A stretch of 42,403 nucleotides of DNA, from assembly GCA_001941225.1 (NCBI GenBank), contig MSHM01000008.1:281-42683 (forward strand). Reading direction: 5' to 3'. Position numbers and translations under genes: made by a program. This DNA comes from Oscillospiraceae bacterium Zagget12 (GTDB lineage Bacteria > Bacillota > Clostridia > UBA1381). The notes below the pieces were generated by a model, which saw only the letters and a program-made list of their open reading frames with translations, did not search any database and had not been told where the DNA came from. Shown here piece after piece: positions 18,459 to 29,116 of the stretch; the first letter of the stretch is position 1, and each line of letters starts with the position of its first letter.

Positions 18459-19205
18459 CTACAGTGTTAATATTTCATAACCGTCTTTTGTAATCAAAAC
18501 GGTGTTTTCATAGTGGGCCGATAGACTTCCGTCATCTGTCACAACCGTCCAGTCATCATCAAGCACGGCAACGTGATACGCACCCGCGTTGACCATCGGC
18601 TCAATAGCCAAGGTCATACCTGCCGCAAGCTTGACGCCGTGTCCCGCTCTGCCGTAATTCGGCACGCTCGGGTCCTCGTGAAGATGCTGTCCTATTCCGT
18701 GACCTACAAGGTCGCGCACAACGCTGTAACCTCGCTTTTCAACATAATTTTGAATTGCTGACGAAACATCACCTAATTTGGCACCGTGCTTTAGATATTT
18801 AATTCCCTCAAAAAAGCTCTCGCGGGTTGTATCAATAAGCCTCTGCGCCTCGTCGGATATTTTTCCGACACCAAAGGTTCTTGCCGCGTCGCTGTGCCAG
18901 CCGTCAAGTACGGCGCCCATATCAATACTGATTATGTCGCCCTCCTTAAGCACAGCGTGCTTATTCGGTATTCCGTGAACAACCTCGTCGTTTACAGACG
19001 CGCATATACTTCCCGGAAATCCGTTATAATTAAGGAAATTAGGTCTTGCACCCTTTGAAATGATAAAATCATAAGCAATTTTATCAAGCTGCGCCGTATT
19101 CACTCCGGGCTTTATATGCTTTTCCAAAAGCTCAAGAGCCTCTTTTGTGATTTTAGCCGACGCGCGCATTTTCTCGACTTGCTTTGCTGATTTAATCGTT
19201 ATCAT
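18459..19205 (-). CDS. map: type I methionine aminopeptidase
   Basis: 248 residues, the short type I form without an N-terminal zinc extension. It removes the initiator methionine from nascent proteins. The metal-binding residues are recognisable: IDMGAVLDGWHSDAARTF (two Asp), GHGIGQHLHEDP (His), AIEPM (Glu) and the C-terminal SAHYENTV (Glu). It is three bases from adk, and its RBS GAGGTG overlaps the end of adk, so the two are translationally linked. Confidence 0.96.
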   Translation of the reverse strand: MITIKSAKQVEKMRASAKITKEALELLEKHIKPGVNTAQLDKIAYDFIISKGARPNFLNYNGFPGSICASVNDEVVHGIPNKHAVLKEGDIISIDMGAVLDGWHSDAARTFGVGKISDEAQRLIDTTRESFFEGIKYLKHGAKLGDVSSAIQNYVEKRGYSVVRDLVGHGIGQHLHEDPSVPNYGRAGHGVKLAAGMTLAIEPMVNAGAYHVAVLDDDWTVVTDDGSLSAHYENTVLITKDGYEILTL

Positions 19206-19208
19206 AAA

Positions 19209-19847
19209 TCACACCTCAAGTCCCAAAGCCTTGGCAACATTATTTGTGGTATCCTCAAGTTTCTCCTCACCTTTAGCGGTAACAAGCAGTCCCATTTTAT
19301 CATAATATGCCTTTATAGGCTCAGTCTGTTCGTGATAAACATTAAGTCTGTTCTTAATGGTTTCGGGGTTATCATCAGCTCTTTGGATAAGCTCCCCTCC
19401 GCATTTATCACATTTGCCCTCGACCTCGGGTTTGTTTGATATGATGTTGTACGGAGCCGCGCACTTTGAACACTCGCGTCTTGATGAAAGACGTTCTACA
19501 ATCTTATCATCATCAACCTCAAGCGACAACACCTTATCAATCTTAACGCCCGATTCGGTCAACGCCTCAGCCTGAGCTGTTGTGCGCGGAAATCCGTCAA
19601 GGATAAATCCGTTCGCACAGTCAGGCTGCTGCAATCTTTCTTTAACCAATTTAACCATTACGTCATCCGGAACAAGCTTGCCCTCGTTAATAAGCTTTTC
19701 AACCTGCTTACCGATTTCTGTCTGCTCCTTGATGGCGGCTCTCAGCATCGCACCGGTTGAAATCGTGTCAATGCCCAAACGCTTTGACAAAATCTCGCCC
19801 TGAGTACCTTTTCCTGCCCCCGGAGGGCCCATTAATACCAAATTCAT
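19209..19847 (-). CDS. adk: adenylate kinase, zinc-lid type
   Basis: 212 residues. It interconverts ATP + AMP and 2 ADP. The P-loop GPPGAGKGTQ is at 7-16, the AMP-binding DGFPRTTAQ near 84-92, and the long lid carries four cysteines (CSKC near 127-130 and CDKCG near 147-151), the zinc-binding form common in Gram-positives. It follows secY by 28 bases, as in Bacillus. Confidence 0.97.
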   Translation of the reverse strand: MNLVLMGPPGAGKGTQGEILSKRLGIDTISTGAMLRAAIKEQTEIGKQVEKLINEGKLVPDDVMVKLVKERLQQPDCANGFILDGFPRTTAQAEALTESGVKIDKVLSLEVDDDKIVERLSSRRECSKCAAPYNIISNKPEVEGKCDKCGGELIQRADDNPETIKNRLNVYHEQTEPIKAYYDKMGLLVTAKGEEKLEDTTNNVAKALGLEV

Positions 19848-19875
19848 ACCAAATACCGCCTTTCTTATACCCCGA

Positions 19876-21195
19876 TTATTCGAGGAAACCTTTATAGTGA
19901 CGCATAGTCATCTGAGATTCAATCTGTCTTACCGTTTCAAGCGCAACACCCTCCATAATAAGCAGTGAAGTACCGCCGATTTGAAGTGATGTTATCTGGA
20001 ATACAGCTCCGACGATTACCGGCAATATCGCTATAATCGCAAGGAAGAACGCTCCGACAAGATTTAATCTTGACGAAATCTTAGCTATATACTCGCTTGT
20101 CGGTCTGCCGGGTCTGATACCCGGAATATATCCGCCGCTCTTCTTCATATTATTCGCAAGCTCAATCGGGTTGAACTGGATTGACGAATAGAAATATGTG
20201 AAGAACAATATAAGCAATGCGTACAATACCGCGTAAACAACACTCGTCCACCATTGTGACGCGTAGCCTGCCGAAAGACAGCCGAGGATATAATATCCCA
20301 CGCCTGAAGTAGGCATATTGCCGCCCGTAATCAATCTTACGATTGTCGCGGGGAACGCCATAATCGACGACGCGAAGATAATCGGCATAACGCCGCCCAT
20401 TGCGACCTTAATCGGAATGTTAGTGCTCTGTCCGCCGTACATTTTTCTTCCTACCACGCGCTTAGCGTACTGAACCGGTATTCTGCGTTCAGCGTCCGAG
20501 AAGAATACAACGAAAGTTATAGCCGCAACCGCAACTATTACAACAGCCGCTATAAATATAAGTCCGCCTGCGTTTATACCGCTGGCAAGCTTTAAATTCC
20601 ACAAGCTGTATGCCGCGGACGGTATTCTCGATACGATACCGGCGAAGATTATCAAGGATACGCCGTTTCCGAGTCCCTTTTCTGTAATAAGCTCACCCAA
20701 CCAGATAATAAAGGCTGTACCTGCCGTGAATGTGAGTACTATTACAAAGAATGTAAGAACACTCGGATTTGTTATAGCGCTGCCCATATTGTAAAGAGTT
20801 ACATAAAGTCCCGAACCCTGTACAAATGCAAGAGCGATACCGAGGTATCTTGTAATCTTATTAAGTTTCTTTCTACCTTCAACGCCCTCTTTGGCAAGAC
20901 GCTCAAGAGAGGGAATGGCAACCGTGAGCAGCTGTATAATAATCGACGCGTTGATGTACGGCGAAACACCCATCGCCATAACGGTCGCGTTTGAGAAAGC
21001 GCCGCCCGTAAATACATCAAACAGGCTGAACAGGTCTGTACCGCCGTTGCCCAAAAAGGCCTGCATTGCCTCGGACGACAGATACGGCACCGGAATATGC
21101 GCGCCGAATCTGAAAATTACAAGCATCATTAAAGTGAAAAGAATTCTGCGTCGCAAATCGGGGATTTTCCACGCATTTCTTAATGTCTGCAACAT
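19876..21195 (-). CDS. secY: protein translocase subunit SecY
   Basis: 439 residues with ten TM helices, forming the channel of the Sec translocon. The N-terminal NAWKIPDLRRRILFTLMMLV, the plug region after TM1 and the cytoplasmic loop with RRIPVQYAKRVVGRKMYGGQ are typical. The ATG lies directly after the rplO stop and follows GAGGTGATGTAA. It exports the many signal-peptide proteins of this window, including the SLH proteins. Confidence 0.97.
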   Translation of the reverse strand: MLQTLRNAWKIPDLRRRILFTLMMLVIFRFGAHIPVPYLSSEAMQAFLGNGGTDLFSLFDVFTGGAFSNATVMAMGVSPYINASIIIQLLTVAIPSLERLAKEGVEGRKKLNKITRYLGIALAFVQGSGLYVTLYNMGSAITNPSVLTFFVIVLTFTAGTAFIIWLGELITEKGLGNGVSLIIFAGIVSRIPSAAYSLWNLKLASGINAGGLIFIAAVVIVAVAAITFVVFFSDAERRIPVQYAKRVVGRKMYGGQSTNIPIKVAMGGVMPIIFASSIMAFPATIVRLITGGNMPTSGVGYYILGCLSAGYASQWWTSVVYAVLYALLILFFTYFYSSIQFNPIELANNMKKSGGYIPGIRPGRPTSEYIAKISSRLNLVGAFFLAIIAILPVIVGAVFQITSLQIGGTSLLIMEGVALETVRQIESQMTMRHYKGFLE

Positions 21196-21636
21196 TTACA
21201 TCACCTCTGCCTTTCCGCCTGCCTTTTCTATTTTTTCCTTTGCGGACGCGCTCATCTTTGCAACCTTAACATTAAGTTTCTTTGTAAGCTCGCCTCTGCC
21301 TAAGATTTTAACGCCGTCAAGCGTCTTGCTGATAATGCCCGTTTCCTTAAGCACCTCAGCCGTAACCTCTGTTCCGTCCTCAAGCTTATTAAGCTCCTCG
21401 ACGTTTACAGCAACATACTGCTTTGCAAATATATTCTTAAAGCCGCGTTTCGGAAGTCTTCTGTATAACGGCATCTGACCGCCTTCAAAACCCGGTCTTA
21501 CACCGCCGCCGCTGCGGGCGTTCTGTCCCTTATGACCTTTTCCCGAAGTTTTACCTGTACCGCTTCCGATACCTCTGCCCACTCTCTTGGGAGCGAACTT
21601 TGAACCTTCGGCAGGTTGTAATTCGTTTAAGTTCAT
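21196..21636 (-). CDS. rplO: 50S ribosomal protein L15
   Basis: 146 residues. The Gly-rich N-terminal extension ([19 protein letters not shown]) and [18 protein letters not shown] are diagnostic. The open frame extends to a GTG at 21645, but that GTG overlaps the RBS; the ATG at 21636, eight bases after GGAGG, gives the standard [12 protein letters not shown] start. Confidence 0.96.
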   Translation of the reverse strand: MNLNELQPAEGSKFAPKRVGRGIGSGTGKTSGKGHKGQNARSGGGVRPGFEGGQMPLYRRLPKRGFKNIFAKQYVAVNVEELNKLEDGTEVTAEVLKETGIISKTLDGVKILGRGELTKKLNVKVAKMSASAKEKIEKAGGKAEVM

Positions 21637-21656
21637 TTGCTGCACCTCCTTACTAA

Positions 21657-21836
21657 TTAGTTTTCTTCAACCGTTACAAGGTGCGATACCTTGTTTATCA
21701 TTCCTCTTATCTGAGGTGTGTCGTTGTGCTCAACAACACTTCTTATTTTCTTTAGTCCCAAAGCCTCGACAGTGGCAATCTGATCCTTTTTTCTGCCGAT
21801 TGTGCTTTTAACTAATGTAATTTTTAGCTTAGCCAT
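21657..21836 (-). CDS. rpmD: 50S ribosomal protein L30
   Basis: 59 residues, typical of the short bacterial L30: [20 protein letters not shown], then the [19 protein letters not shown] core and [16 protein letters not shown]. It lies between rpsE and rplO in the conserved order, with AGGAGG before ATG. Confidence 0.95.
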   Translation of the reverse strand: MAKLKITLVKSTIGRKKDQIATVEALGLKKIRSVVEHNDTPQIRGMINKVSHLVTVEEN

Positions 21837-21851
21837 TATTGTGCCTCCTTA

Positions 21852-22355
21852 TTAACCTCTGAGCTGGTCCACAGTTATGCCTCTGAGCTTAGCAACCTCA
21901 TCTGCCTGCTTAAGCTCCGACAAGCCCTGTACAGTAGCACTAACTACGTTTCTCTTATTATTTGAACGCAAGCACTTTGTTCTTATGTCCTTGATACCCG
22001 CAAGCTCAAGCACCGCACGAACAGGTCCGCCGGCGATAACTCCGGTACCTTGTGCGGCAGGTTTCAAAAGAACTTTTCCCGCGCCCGAAATACCTATGAT
22101 TTCGTGAGGAATTGTTGTTCCCACAAGAGGAACCGTAATCATATTTTTCTTTGCGCTGTCTATGCCCTTTCTGATAGCGTCGGGTATTTCAGCAGCCTTA
22201 CCCTGACCGTATCCCACATGACCGTTCTTGTCACCTACAACAACCAACGCGGTAAATCTCATTGTTCTGCCGCCCTTAACGGTTTTAGCTACACGATTTA
22301 GCGCTACGACATTTTCTTCAAGCTCTAAAGCCTCTACGTCTAATCTTTCCGTCAC
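21852..22355 (-). CDS. rpsE: 30S ribosomal protein S5
   Basis: 167 residues. The N-terminal double-stranded RNA-binding domain includes [19 protein letters not shown] and [16 protein letters not shown]; the C-terminal part has [17 protein letters not shown]5 acts in decoding accuracy and is the spectinomycin target. The start is GTG (MTERLD) after GGAGG. Confidence 0.96.
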   Translation of the reverse strand: MTERLDVEALELEENVVALNRVAKTVKGGRTMRFTALVVVGDKNGHVGYGQGKAAEIPDAIRKGIDSAKKNMITVPLVGTTIPHEIIGISGAGKVLLKPAAQGTGVIAGGPVRAVLELAGIKDIRTKCLRSNNKRNVVSATVQGLSELKQADEVAKLRGITVDQLRG

Positions 22356-22375
22356 TTGTTTTCGTCCTCCTTCTG

Positions 22376-22735
22376 TTAGAATTCCAAGCCGCCCTCTCTT
22401 GCGCCTTCCGCAAGAGCTGCAACTCTGCCGTGATATACATATCCGCCTCTGTCGAATACTACCGCTTTAATACCTGCCGCCTGAGCCTTTTCGGCAACCT
22501 TTTTGCCGACAGCCTTTGCGCCTTCAACATTTCCGCCGTAGCCCTCGAAGTCCTTATCCATGCTTGATGCCGCTACCAAAGTAACGCCCTTGACATCATC
22601 AATAATTTGAGCGTATATATGCTTAGCACTTCTGAATACGTTTAGACGAGGTCTCTCCGCCGTGCCGGAGATGTTCTTTCTAACTCTCTGATGACGACGA
22701 ATTCTTGCCGCTTTTGTATCTACCTTTTTAATCAT
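22376..22735 (-). CDS. rplR: 50S ribosomal protein L18
   Basis: 119 residues. [32 protein letters not shown] and the C-terminal [26 protein letters not shown] are typical of L18, which binds 5S rRNA with L5. It lies 20 bases before rpsE; AAAGGAG precedes ATG. Confidence 0.96.
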   Translation of the reverse strand: MIKKVDTKAARIRRHQRVRKNISGTAERPRLNVFRSAKHIYAQIIDDVKGVTLVAASSMDKDFEGYGGNVEGAKAVGKKVAEKAQAAGIKAVVFDRGGYVYHGRVAALAEGAREGGLEF

Positions 22736-22754
22736 TTAAGAACACTCCTTTCAA

Positions 22755-23303
22755 TTATTTCTTCTTAGCTCCTGTTTTGCCTTCTTTACGTCTGATGTGC
22801 TCATCAGCGTACTTGATACCCTTGCCCTTATACGGCTCAGGCTGTCTGAATTCTCTTATCTTTGCAGCAGTAGCTCCAACATCTTCCTTGTTAGCGCCTT
22901 TTACGATGATTTTATTCGGTGCGGGCACCTCGATTGTAACGCCCTCTTTTGCCTCGTACAAAACAGGATGTGAGTAACCAAGGCTCAAATTAAGCGTTTT
23001 GCCCTGCATTGCGGCTCTGTAACCAACGCCGTTGATTTCAAGCTCCTTTGTAAAACCGTCTGTAACGCCGACAACCATGTTGTTTACAAGTGTTCTTGTA
23101 AGACCATGCAGCGATTTGTGCATTTTATCCTCTGACGGACGCTCTACAGTGATAACTCCGTCCGATAGCTTTACTATCATATCGGGATGCAGCTGTCTTG
23201 AAAGTGTTCCGTTTTTACCTTTTACTGTGATTTCATTTGTGTCACTGATCTTTACCTCTACTCCGGCAGGAACAGTGATCGGTAATCTACCTATTCTTGA
23301 CAT
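22755..23303 (-). CDS. rplF: 50S ribosomal protein L6
   Basis: 182 residues made of the two repeated L6 folds. [20 protein letters not shown] starts it, and the [22 protein letters not shown] motif near the C-terminus binds 23S rRNA near the factor-binding site. A 130-bp spacer separates it from rpsH, with a GGCAA..TTGCC hairpin. Confidence 0.96.
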   Translation of the reverse strand: MSRIGRLPITVPAGVEVKISDTNEITVKGKNGTLSRQLHPDMIVKLSDGVITVERPSEDKMHKSLHGLTRTLVNNMVVGVTDGFTKELEINGVGYRAAMQGKTLNLSLGYSHPVLYEAKEGVTIEVPAPNKIIVKGANKEDVGATAAKIREFRQPEPYKGKGIKYADEHIRRKEGKTGAKKK

Positions 23304-23433
23304 AGGATTTTTCCTCCTTAACTTAAATTTACTCTGACGGCAGCGCCGTACAGGTTTTCAGTTATTTTTTATTTTTGACAATCCGTTGACTGTCATAATT
23401 ATTTGGCAATTTCTTGTCGGTTGCCTATGATTT

Positions 23434-23832
23434 TTACCATACGAACGCGAGAACCTCGCCGCCGACATTTTGCTTTCTTGCCTCTTTGTCTGTCATTATG
23501 CCCTTTGATGTTGAAACGATTGCTATTCCAAGACCCTTAAGAACTCTCGGCAGCTCGTCAACTCCGGCATAAAATCTAAGACCCGGCTTTGATACTCTCT
23601 TAAGACCACTGATAACTCTTTCCTTGTTGGGTCCGTACTTTAAAGTAATTCTGATAACGCCCTGCTTGCCGTCCTCTATTACCTGATAGCCTTTTATATA
23701 ACCCTCGTTATTAAGGATTTCAACTATAGCCTTTTTCATATTTGAAGCAGGAACATCGACTGTCTCATGCTTTGATGAGCTTGCATTTCTGATTCTTGTA
23801 AGCAAATCTGCGATTGGATCAGTTATTTGCAT
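23434..23832 (-). CDS. rpsH: 30S ribosomal protein S8
   Basis: 132 residues. [17 protein letters not shown] at the N-terminus and the C-terminal [26 protein letters not shown] are diagnostic. S8 binds 16S helix 21 and in E. coli represses the spc operon by binding a mimic near rplE. There is a 94-bp gap upstream of the gene. Confidence 0.97.
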   Translation of the reverse strand: MQITDPIADLLTRIRNASSSKHETVDVPASNMKKAIVEILNNEGYIKGYQVIEDGKQGVIRITLKYGPNKERVISGLKRVSKPGLRFYAGVDELPRVLKGLGIAIVSTSKGIMTDKEARKQNVGGEVLAFVW

Positions 23833-23926
23833 TTATTTTACCTCCTTCCGAAATTCGTAAAGAATTCGTACTCTATCTTCTATCTATAAATCAAATAGTC
23901 CCGTCAGTTCTGAGACACATTCAATT

Positions 23927-24112
23927 TTACCAGCTTGCTTTTCTTACTCCGGGAATCTGACCCTTATAAGCCAATTCTCTAAAGCATATACGGCAAATAC
24001 CAAACTTTCTGAGGTAAGCGTGCGGTCTTCCGCAAATCTTACATCTTGTATAAGCTTGTGTTGAATACTTTGGTGCTTTTTGCTGTTTTATAACCATTGC
24101 TTTTCTTGCCAT
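23927..24112 (-). CDS. rpsZ: 30S ribosomal protein S14, zinc type
   Basis: 61 residues, the short zinc-binding S14. The four ligands are in [20 protein letters not shown] (C24, C27, C40, C43). Other genomes with this form may also carry a zinc-free paralogue induced in zinc starvation; none is seen here. It lies between rplE and rpsH. Confidence 0.96.
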   Translation of the reverse strand: MARKAMVIKQQKAPKYSTQAYTRCKICGRPHAYLRKFGICRICFRELAYKGQIPGVRKASW

Positions 24113-24133
24113 GATTTGTTTCCTCCTTATAAA

Positions 24134-24673
24134 CTATGAACGAAACGGAGCGCCCATCATCTTTAAAAGCTCGCGGGCCTCTTCGTCTGTCTTTGCGGTA
24201 GTGACAATATTAATGTCCATACCTCTGATTTTGTCAATCTTATCATAGTCAATCTCAGGGAATATAAGCTGTTCTTTAATACCGACGCTATAATTGCCTC
24301 TGCCGTCAAAACCGTTCGGGTTAATACCTCTGAAGTCTCTTACGCGCGGAAGTGCTACATTGAAGAATCTGTCCAAGAATTCATACATCTTGTCACTTCT
24401 CAATGTTACTTTACAGCCGATATTCATTCCTTCTCTTAACTTGAAGTTAGCCACTGACTTTTTAGCCTTTGTTATAATAGGTTTCTGACCTGTTATAGCA
24501 GCCAAATCCCCGCAAGCAGCCTCGATTGCTTTCGGGTTATCTTTAGCTTCACCCATACCGATATTTATAACGATTTTGTCGAGCTTAGGGATTTGCATTG
24601 TGCTTTTATAGCTGAACTTCTCCATAAGAGCCGGAGCAACTTCTTTATTATATTTATCTTGCATTCTACTCAT
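24134..24673 (-). CDS. rplE: 50S ribosomal protein L5
   Basis: 179 residues with [20 protein letters not shown] and [21 protein letters not shown]5 binds 5S rRNA and contacts the P-site tRNA. GGAGG stands 12 bases before the chosen ATG; a second Met at residue 4 would be an alternative start. Confidence 0.96.
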   Translation of the reverse strand: MSRMQDKYNKEVAPALMEKFSYKSTMQIPKLDKIVINIGMGEAKDNPKAIEAACGDLAAITGQKPIITKAKKSVANFKLREGMNIGCKVTLRSDKMYEFLDRFFNVALPRVRDFRGINPNGFDGRGNYSVGIKEQLIFPEIDYDKIDKIRGMDINIVTTAKTDEEARELLKMMGAPFRS

Positions 24674-24699
24674 TGTTAGAATCTTCCTCCTCTCGAAAA

Positions 24700-25023
24700 T
24701 TAATCGTTAAACTCTGAATTACACTTTTTGCAGTATCTCATTTTTGAACCGTCCTCAAGAACCTTAACACCTGTTCTTGCGGCCTTACCGCACTTTGAGC
24801 AAACTCTCATTACGTTTGAAACGTCGATGGGCATTTCCTTGTGGATTATACCGCTTTCCTGACCCTGCATTCTTGCCTTCTGATGTCTTTTTGCAATAGC
24901 GACACCTTCAACAATAACCTTGCCGTCGGCAGGCAATGCCGTAATAATCTTGCCCTCTTTGCCCTTATCTTTACCGGCGATAACCTTTACGGTGTCGCCT
25001 CTTTTAACATGCATCTTTTTCAT
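24700..25023 (-). CDS. rplX: 50S ribosomal protein L24 with C-terminal zinc ribbon
   Basis: 107 residues. The KOW motif ([19 protein letters not shown], about 8-26) is followed by [12 protein letters not shown] and a C-terminal pair of cysteine knuckles, CSKC near residue 80 and CKKC near 100. This four-Cys tail is known in many Firmicute L24 proteins and absent from the E. coli one. L24 starts assembly of the large subunit. Confidence 0.95.
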   Translation of the reverse strand: MKKMHVKRGDTVKVIAGKDKGKEGKIITALPADGKVIVEGVAIAKRHQKARMQGQESGIIHKEMPIDVSNVMRVCSKCGKAARTGVKVLEDGSKMRYCKKCNSEFND

Positions 25024-25044
25024 TGTAACTATTATCCTCCTTAA

Positions 25045-25413
25045 TTAAAGAACTTCCGGAGCCAATGATAGTATCTTCATGTACTCTTTATCTCTAAGCT
25101 CTCTTGCGACAGGGCCGAAGATACGAGTACCTCTCGGGTTTTTGTCATCTCTTACGATAACCGCCGCGTTCTCATCAAATCTGATATATGAACCGTCGGC
25201 GCGCTTTGACTCTTTAACTGTTCTGACTACAACAGCCTTCACAACGTCACCTTTTTTTACAACGCCGCCCGGTGTTGCCTTTTTGACACTGCAAATGATT
25301 TCGTCGCCAACAGCCGCATATCTTTTCTTACTGCCGCCCATTACGCGAATACACATAACTTCTTTAGCGCCGGTATTATCAGCCACTTTTAAAAGTGTTT
25401 GTTGTTGAATCAT
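25045..25413 (-). CDS. rplN: 50S ribosomal protein L14
   Basis: 122 residues. [20 protein letters not shown] and the C-terminal [20 protein letters not shown] are almost invariant in the family. L14 takes part in an intersubunit bridge. The RBS is AGGAGG. Confidence 0.97.
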   Translation of the reverse strand: MIQQQTLLKVADNTGAKEVMCIRVMGGSKKRYAAVGDEIICSVKKATPGGVVKKGDVVKAVVVRTVKESKRADGSYIRFDENAAVIVRDDKNPRGTRIFGPVARELRDKEYMKILSLAPEVL

Positions 25414-25442
25414 TAAAACTTCCTCCTTCCGGGAACGCTATA

Positions 25443-25700
25443 TTACTTAACTTTTTCTACTATTTCAACCAATCTCCATCTCTTGTCCTTTGACAAAGGT
25501 CTTGTTTCCATAACCTTTACCTTATCGCCGATGGAACAGGTGTTTTCTTCATCATGCGCTTTTAGCTTGTAAGCGTTCTTTACAATCTTACCATAAAGCG
25601 GATGCTTTTTATTCTCCTCGATGGCAACAACGATTGTTTTGTCCATCTTATTGCTGATTACTTTGCCGATTTTAACCTTACGGCTGTTTCTTTCTTCCAC
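25443..25700 (-). CDS. rpsQ: 30S ribosomal protein S17
   Basis: 85 residues with [38 protein letters not shown] and [16 protein letters not shown]. It is an OB-fold protein binding 16S helices 7 and 11. A 52-bp gap separates it from rpmC. Confidence 0.97.
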   Translation of the reverse strand: MEERNSRKVKIGKVISNKMDKTIVVAIEENKKHPLYGKIVKNAYKLKAHDEENTCSIGDKVKVMETRPLSKDKRWRLVEIVEKVK

Positions 25701-25752
25701 AGATAAGTGCCTCCTTCCGCACGTTTCTTATTAAACCTCTATCTGCTCTTAA

Positions 25753-25956
25753 TTACATCGCACTGCCTTGCAGTTCTCTTTCATGAATGATGGTTAAAAT
25801 ACGAGCGATAGTCTTTTTTACATCGCCAATTCTCTTTGGATTTTCTAATTGGTTAATAGCGTGTTGAAATCTTAGGTTGAAAAGCTCCTGCTTGCTTTCC
25901 GCAAGCTTTTCTTCCAATTCAGCCGTAGATAAATCTCTTAGCTCATTTACTTTCAT
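25753..25956 (-). CDS. rpmC: 50S ribosomal protein L29
   Basis: 67 residues of two helices: [41 protein letters not shown]29 lies at the tunnel exit and helps dock trigger factor and SRP. It starts two bases after the rplP stop. Confidence 0.96.
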   Translation of the reverse strand: MKVNELRDLSTAELEEKLAESKQELFNLRFQHAINQLENPKRIGDVKKTIARILTIIHERELQGSAM

Positions 25957-25958
25957 TC

Positions 25959-26381
25959 TTATTCACCATCCTCTGCTTGACGTGTCACAAACTTACACTT
26001 AATCGGAAGCTTGTGCATAGCAAGACGCATAGCCTCTCTTGCCACTTCCTCGCTGACGCCCGCCATCTCGAACAAAACTCTGCCGGGCTTTACTACTGAT
26101 ACCCAGTATTCGGGAGCGCCCTTACCACTACCCATTCGGGTTTCGGCAGGCTTTCTTGTTACGGGCTTGTCAGGGAATATCTTTATCCAAACCTGACCGC
26201 CACGCTTTGTATATCTTGTCATAGCGATACGTGCCGCCTCAATCTGTCTTGAAGTTATCCAAGCAGGCTCCAATGCTTGCAAACCATACTCGCCGTTTGA
26301 TACAACGTTACCGCGTGTTGCCTTACCCTTCATTCTGCCGCGCATAACTCTTCTGTATTTAACTCTTTTTGGTAACAACAT
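25959..26381 (-). CDS. rplP: 50S ribosomal protein L16
   Basis: 140 residues. [40 protein letters not shown] and [18 protein letters not shown] identify it. L16 helps place the A-site tRNA. Its start overlaps the rpsC stop by one base, which suggests translational coupling. Confidence 0.97.
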   Translation of the reverse strand: MLLPKRVKYRRVMRGRMKGKATRGNVVSNGEYGLQALEPAWITSRQIEAARIAMTRYTKRGGQVWIKIFPDKPVTRKPAETRMGSGKGAPEYWVSVVKPGRVLFEMAGVSEEVAREAMRLAMHKLPIKCKFVTRQAEDGE

Positions 26382-27112
26382 TACTGTCTGCCCCCTTTCG
26401 GTCTTCTGTCGCCGCGTCTTCTCTTGCCGCGTCTGTTGTTGTCGGCAGCCTGTGCGGCAGCTTCCTTTCTTCTTCCGTCAGCGACGTTAAGAATTTCGCC
26501 CTTGTATATCCAAACCTTTACGCCCAGGATACCGTATGTTGTATGAGCCTCGGCAAAGCCGTAGTCAATATCCGCTCTCAAGGTCTGAAGAGGAATTGTT
26601 CCCTCGTGATACTGCTCTGTTCTCGCGATTTCAGCGCCGCCTACACGGCCTGCAACCGCCGTCTTGATACCCTTAACGCCAAGACGCATTGCTCTGCCCA
26701 TAACCTGTTTCATAGCGCGTCTGAAAGAAATTCTTCTCTCAAGCTGAGCGGCTATGTTCTCGGCAACAAGCTGAGCGTTTGTATCGGGAGTTTTAACCTC
26801 CATAATGTTTACGTTTACCGTCTTTGAAGTAAGCTTTTCAATCTGCGCCTTAAGCTTATCAATTTCGGCTCCGCCTCTGCCTATGATGATGCCCGGCTTA
26901 GCGGCATGGATAGTGATGAAAACCCTGTTTTGCTTTCTCTCTATGCCAATCTTCGCAACACCTGCGTCATAGCAAGCCTTTTTAACGAACTTTCTTATAT
27001 TGTAATCTTCAACCAACTGGTCTCCGAAATCTTTCTTACCGGCAATCCATTTTGAATCCCAGTCTTTGATAACACCGACTCTAAGTCCATGCGGGTTTAC
27101 CTTTTGTCCCAT
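26381..27112 (-). CDS. rpsC: 30S ribosomal protein S3
   Basis: 243 residues. [20 protein letters not shown] at the start, the KH domain with [14 protein letters not shown] (about 74-87) and the C-terminal [18 protein letters not shown] are typical. S3 is at the mRNA entry tunnel. The last 30 residues form a basic Arg/Gly-rich tail. Confidence 0.97.
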   Translation of the reverse strand: MGQKVNPHGLRVGVIKDWDSKWIAGKKDFGDQLVEDYNIRKFVKKACYDAGVAKIGIERKQNRVFITIHAAKPGIIIGRGGAEIDKLKAQIEKLTSKTVNVNIMEVKTPDTNAQLVAENIAAQLERRISFRRAMKQVMGRAMRLGVKGIKTAVAGRVGGAEIARTEQYHEGTIPLQTLRADIDYGFAEAHTTYGILGVKVWIYKGEILNVADGRRKEAAAQAADNNRRGKRRRGDRRPKGGRQ

Positions 27113-27131
27113 GAGTGAACCTCCTTTTCGA

Positions 27132-27470
27132 TTAGTTTTCCATTTCCTTTAATACTAAAGTGATATGGCTGGTTCTCTTTAAAATCTTGAACGCTCTGCC
27201 CTGAGCATGAGGTTGAATTCTCTTTAAAGTAGGACCTTGTGTTGCATAACATTCCGCAACGTATAATTTATTCTTATCCATATCATGATTGTTCTCTGCG
27301 TTTGCAACAGCCGACGCGAGAAGCTTTTTCAAATACTCGCTTGCTGCCTTCGGCGTATTATTAAGAATACCCATCGCAACATTAGCAGGCTTGTTTCTTA
27401 TAAGATCAAGCACAATCTTCACCTTTCTCGGCGAGATGCGAGCATATCTTAACACTGCACGTGCTTCCAT
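27132..27470 (-). CDS. rplV: 50S ribosomal protein L22
   Basis: 112 residues: [20 protein letters not shown], then [13 protein letters not shown] and the [19 protein letters not shown] loop that lines the exit tunnel. The frame continues upstream to 27569, but the ATG at 27470, after AGGAGG, gives the normal length. The extra upstream codons would come from the atypical 171-bp gap after rpsS. Confidence 0.95.
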   Translation of the reverse strand: MEARAVLRYARISPRKVKIVLDLIRNKPANVAMGILNNTPKAASEYLKKLLASAVANAENNHDMDKNKLYVAECYATQGPTLKRIQPHAQGRAFKILKRTSHITLVLKEMEN

Positions 27471-27641
27471 TTGGATTTCCTCCTTTTGCAATATTCGTAA
27501 CGGGATTAAAATCCCTTTGTAAATCTCAGTGATTTTCCAAACAAACGAAATAATTTCGTTTCCCGTCAAAGCCGTATTTTCGCCGCCGCACGCAGCATAA
27601 CGGCGCGTGGCAGGAAAATTTCGGAACGGTTAAAAGCGGAA
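27471..27641 (-). other. spacer between rpsS and rplV with three hairpins
   Basis: These two genes usually lie close together; here 171 bp separate them. On the minus strand there are three inverted repeats: CCACGC/GCGTGCGG, AAACGAAAT-T-ATTTCGTTT and GGGATT-TTAATCCC. No ORF of its own is evident. They may form regulatory RNA, or be a decayed palindromic element. Confidence 0.5.
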
Positions 27642-27914
27642 TTACTTGCTTGTCTTTGCTCCCGCGTGACCCTTGTATGTTCTTGTGGGAGCGAACTCGC
27701 CAAGTCTATGACCAACCATATCCTCGCTTATAAATACGGGAACGTGCTTTCTGCCGTCATGAACCGCGATTGTGTGTCCAACCATTTCAGGGAAAATTGT
27801 GGAAGCTCTTGACCATGTCTTTACGACCTTCTTTTCGTTTGCGGCGTTCATTGCATCGATTCTCTTCATAAGACGCTCTTCAACGAAAGGTCCCTTTTTA
27901 AGTGATCTGCCCAT
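27642..27914 (-). CDS. rpsS: 30S ribosomal protein S19
   Basis: 90 residues: [41 protein letters not shown] and [18 protein letters not shown] are diagnostic. S19 lies in the head of the 30S subunit beside S13. AAAGGAGG precedes the ATG. Confidence 0.97.
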   Translation of the reverse strand: MGRSLKKGPFVEERLMKRIDAMNAANEKKVVKTWSRASTIFPEMVGHTIAVHDGRKHVPVFISEDMVGHRLGEFAPTRTYKGHAGAKTSK

Positions 27915-27943
27915 TAAATCTTCCTCCTTTCAATCTATCTCAA

Positions 27944-28777
27944 TTATTTAGCGTTTCTTCTCTTTACGATGAACTTATCAGTTCTGTTCTTAGTCTTTCT
28001 TGTCTTAAGACCGAGAGCCGGCTTACCCCAAGGAGTTACCGGTGCGGGACGTCCTATCGGTGACTTACCTTCACCACCGCCGTGCGGGTGGTCGTTCGGG
28101 TTCATAACAACACCGCGGACTGTCGGTCTCCAACCCATATGACGCTTTCTGCCGGCTTTACCGATAGAAATATTCTCATGCTGCTGGTTGCCTACGATAC
28201 CGATTGTAGCCTTGCAGTCAAGTCTTACCATTCTTACCTCGCCCGACGGAAGTCTTACCTGTGCGTATTTGCCTTCCTTAGCCATAAGCTGAGCGCTGTT
28301 GCCGGCACTTCTTACAAGCTGAGCGCCCTTGCCCGGGTACAATTCAATGTTATGAATAAGAGTACCGACGGGAATATCCTTTATAAACAACGCATTGCCC
28401 GGCTTGATGTCCGCGCCTTCGCCCGATACGACAACGTCGCCGTCAGTAAGACCGAGCGGAGCTATGATATATGCCTTTTCGCCGTCTTCATACTGAATAA
28501 GAGCGATGTTCGCACTTCTGTTCGGGTCGTACTCGATACCGATAACAGTTGCCGGCATACCGTCTTTATTTCTCTTAAAGTCTATAATTCTATATTTTCT
28601 TCTGTTGCCTCCGCCTCTATGACGAACAGTAATTCTGCCGTACGAGTTTCTTCCTGCATTCTTGTCCTTCTTGGCAAGAAGTGAACGCTCGGGAGTCTTC
28701 TTTGTGATTTCGGCAAAGTCCGAAACCGTCATAAATCTTCTGGCAGGCGAAGTAGGATTATACTTTTTTATAGCCAT
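27944..28777 (-). CDS. rplB: 50S ribosomal protein L2
   Basis: 277 residues. The N-terminal [16 protein letters not shown] and the C-terminal [20 protein letters not shown], with the histidine needed for peptidyl transferase centre assembly, identify it. L2 is one of the largest and best conserved ribosomal proteins. Confidence 0.97.
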   Translation of the reverse strand: MAIKKYNPTSPARRFMTVSDFAEITKKTPERSLLAKKDKNAGRNSYGRITVRHRGGGNRRKYRIIDFKRNKDGMPATVIGIEYDPNRSANIALIQYEDGEKAYIIAPLGLTDGDVVVSGEGADIKPGNALFIKDIPVGTLIHNIELYPGKGAQLVRSAGNSAQLMAKEGKYAQVRLPSGEVRMVRLDCKATIGIVGNQQHENISIGKAGRKRHMGWRPTVRGVVMNPNDHPHGGGEGKSPIGRPAPVTPWGKPALGLKTRKTKNRTDKFIVKRRNAK

Positions 28778-28813
28778 TATCCTTTACTCTCCTTATCTAT
28801 AAATTAATACCGA

Positions 28814-29116
28814 TTAAATCTCGAAAAATTCGATAGTCTTGCTGTCGTCCGTAAGAGTAACGATAGCCTTTTTCCATGAGGCGCGTCTGCCCTCATATCT
28901 GCCCATTCTCTTAACCTTGCCGAGAACGTTCATTGTGTTTACCTTAGCAACCTTTACGCCGAACACTTCTTCAACAGCCTTCTTTATCTCAATCTTGTTT
29001 GCAGTCTTTGGCACTTCAAAGGTATACTTCTTTATTTCGTTGCCTTCTCTGTCCAGAACCGTTGCCATACTGCGCTCAGAGATGATTGGTCTTTTAAGAA
29101 TATCGTATGAATTCAT
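28814..29116 (-). CDS. rplW: 50S ribosomal protein L23
   Basis: 100 residues with [20 protein letters not shown] and [21 protein letters not shown]23 is the main docking site of trigger factor and SRP at the tunnel exit. Its start overlaps the end of rplD by one base. Confidence 0.96.
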   Translation of the reverse strand: MNSYDILKRPIISERSMATVLDREGNEIKKYTFEVPKTANKIEIKKAVEEVFGVKVAKVNTMNVLGKVKRMGRYEGRRASWKKAIVTLTDDSKTIEFFEI

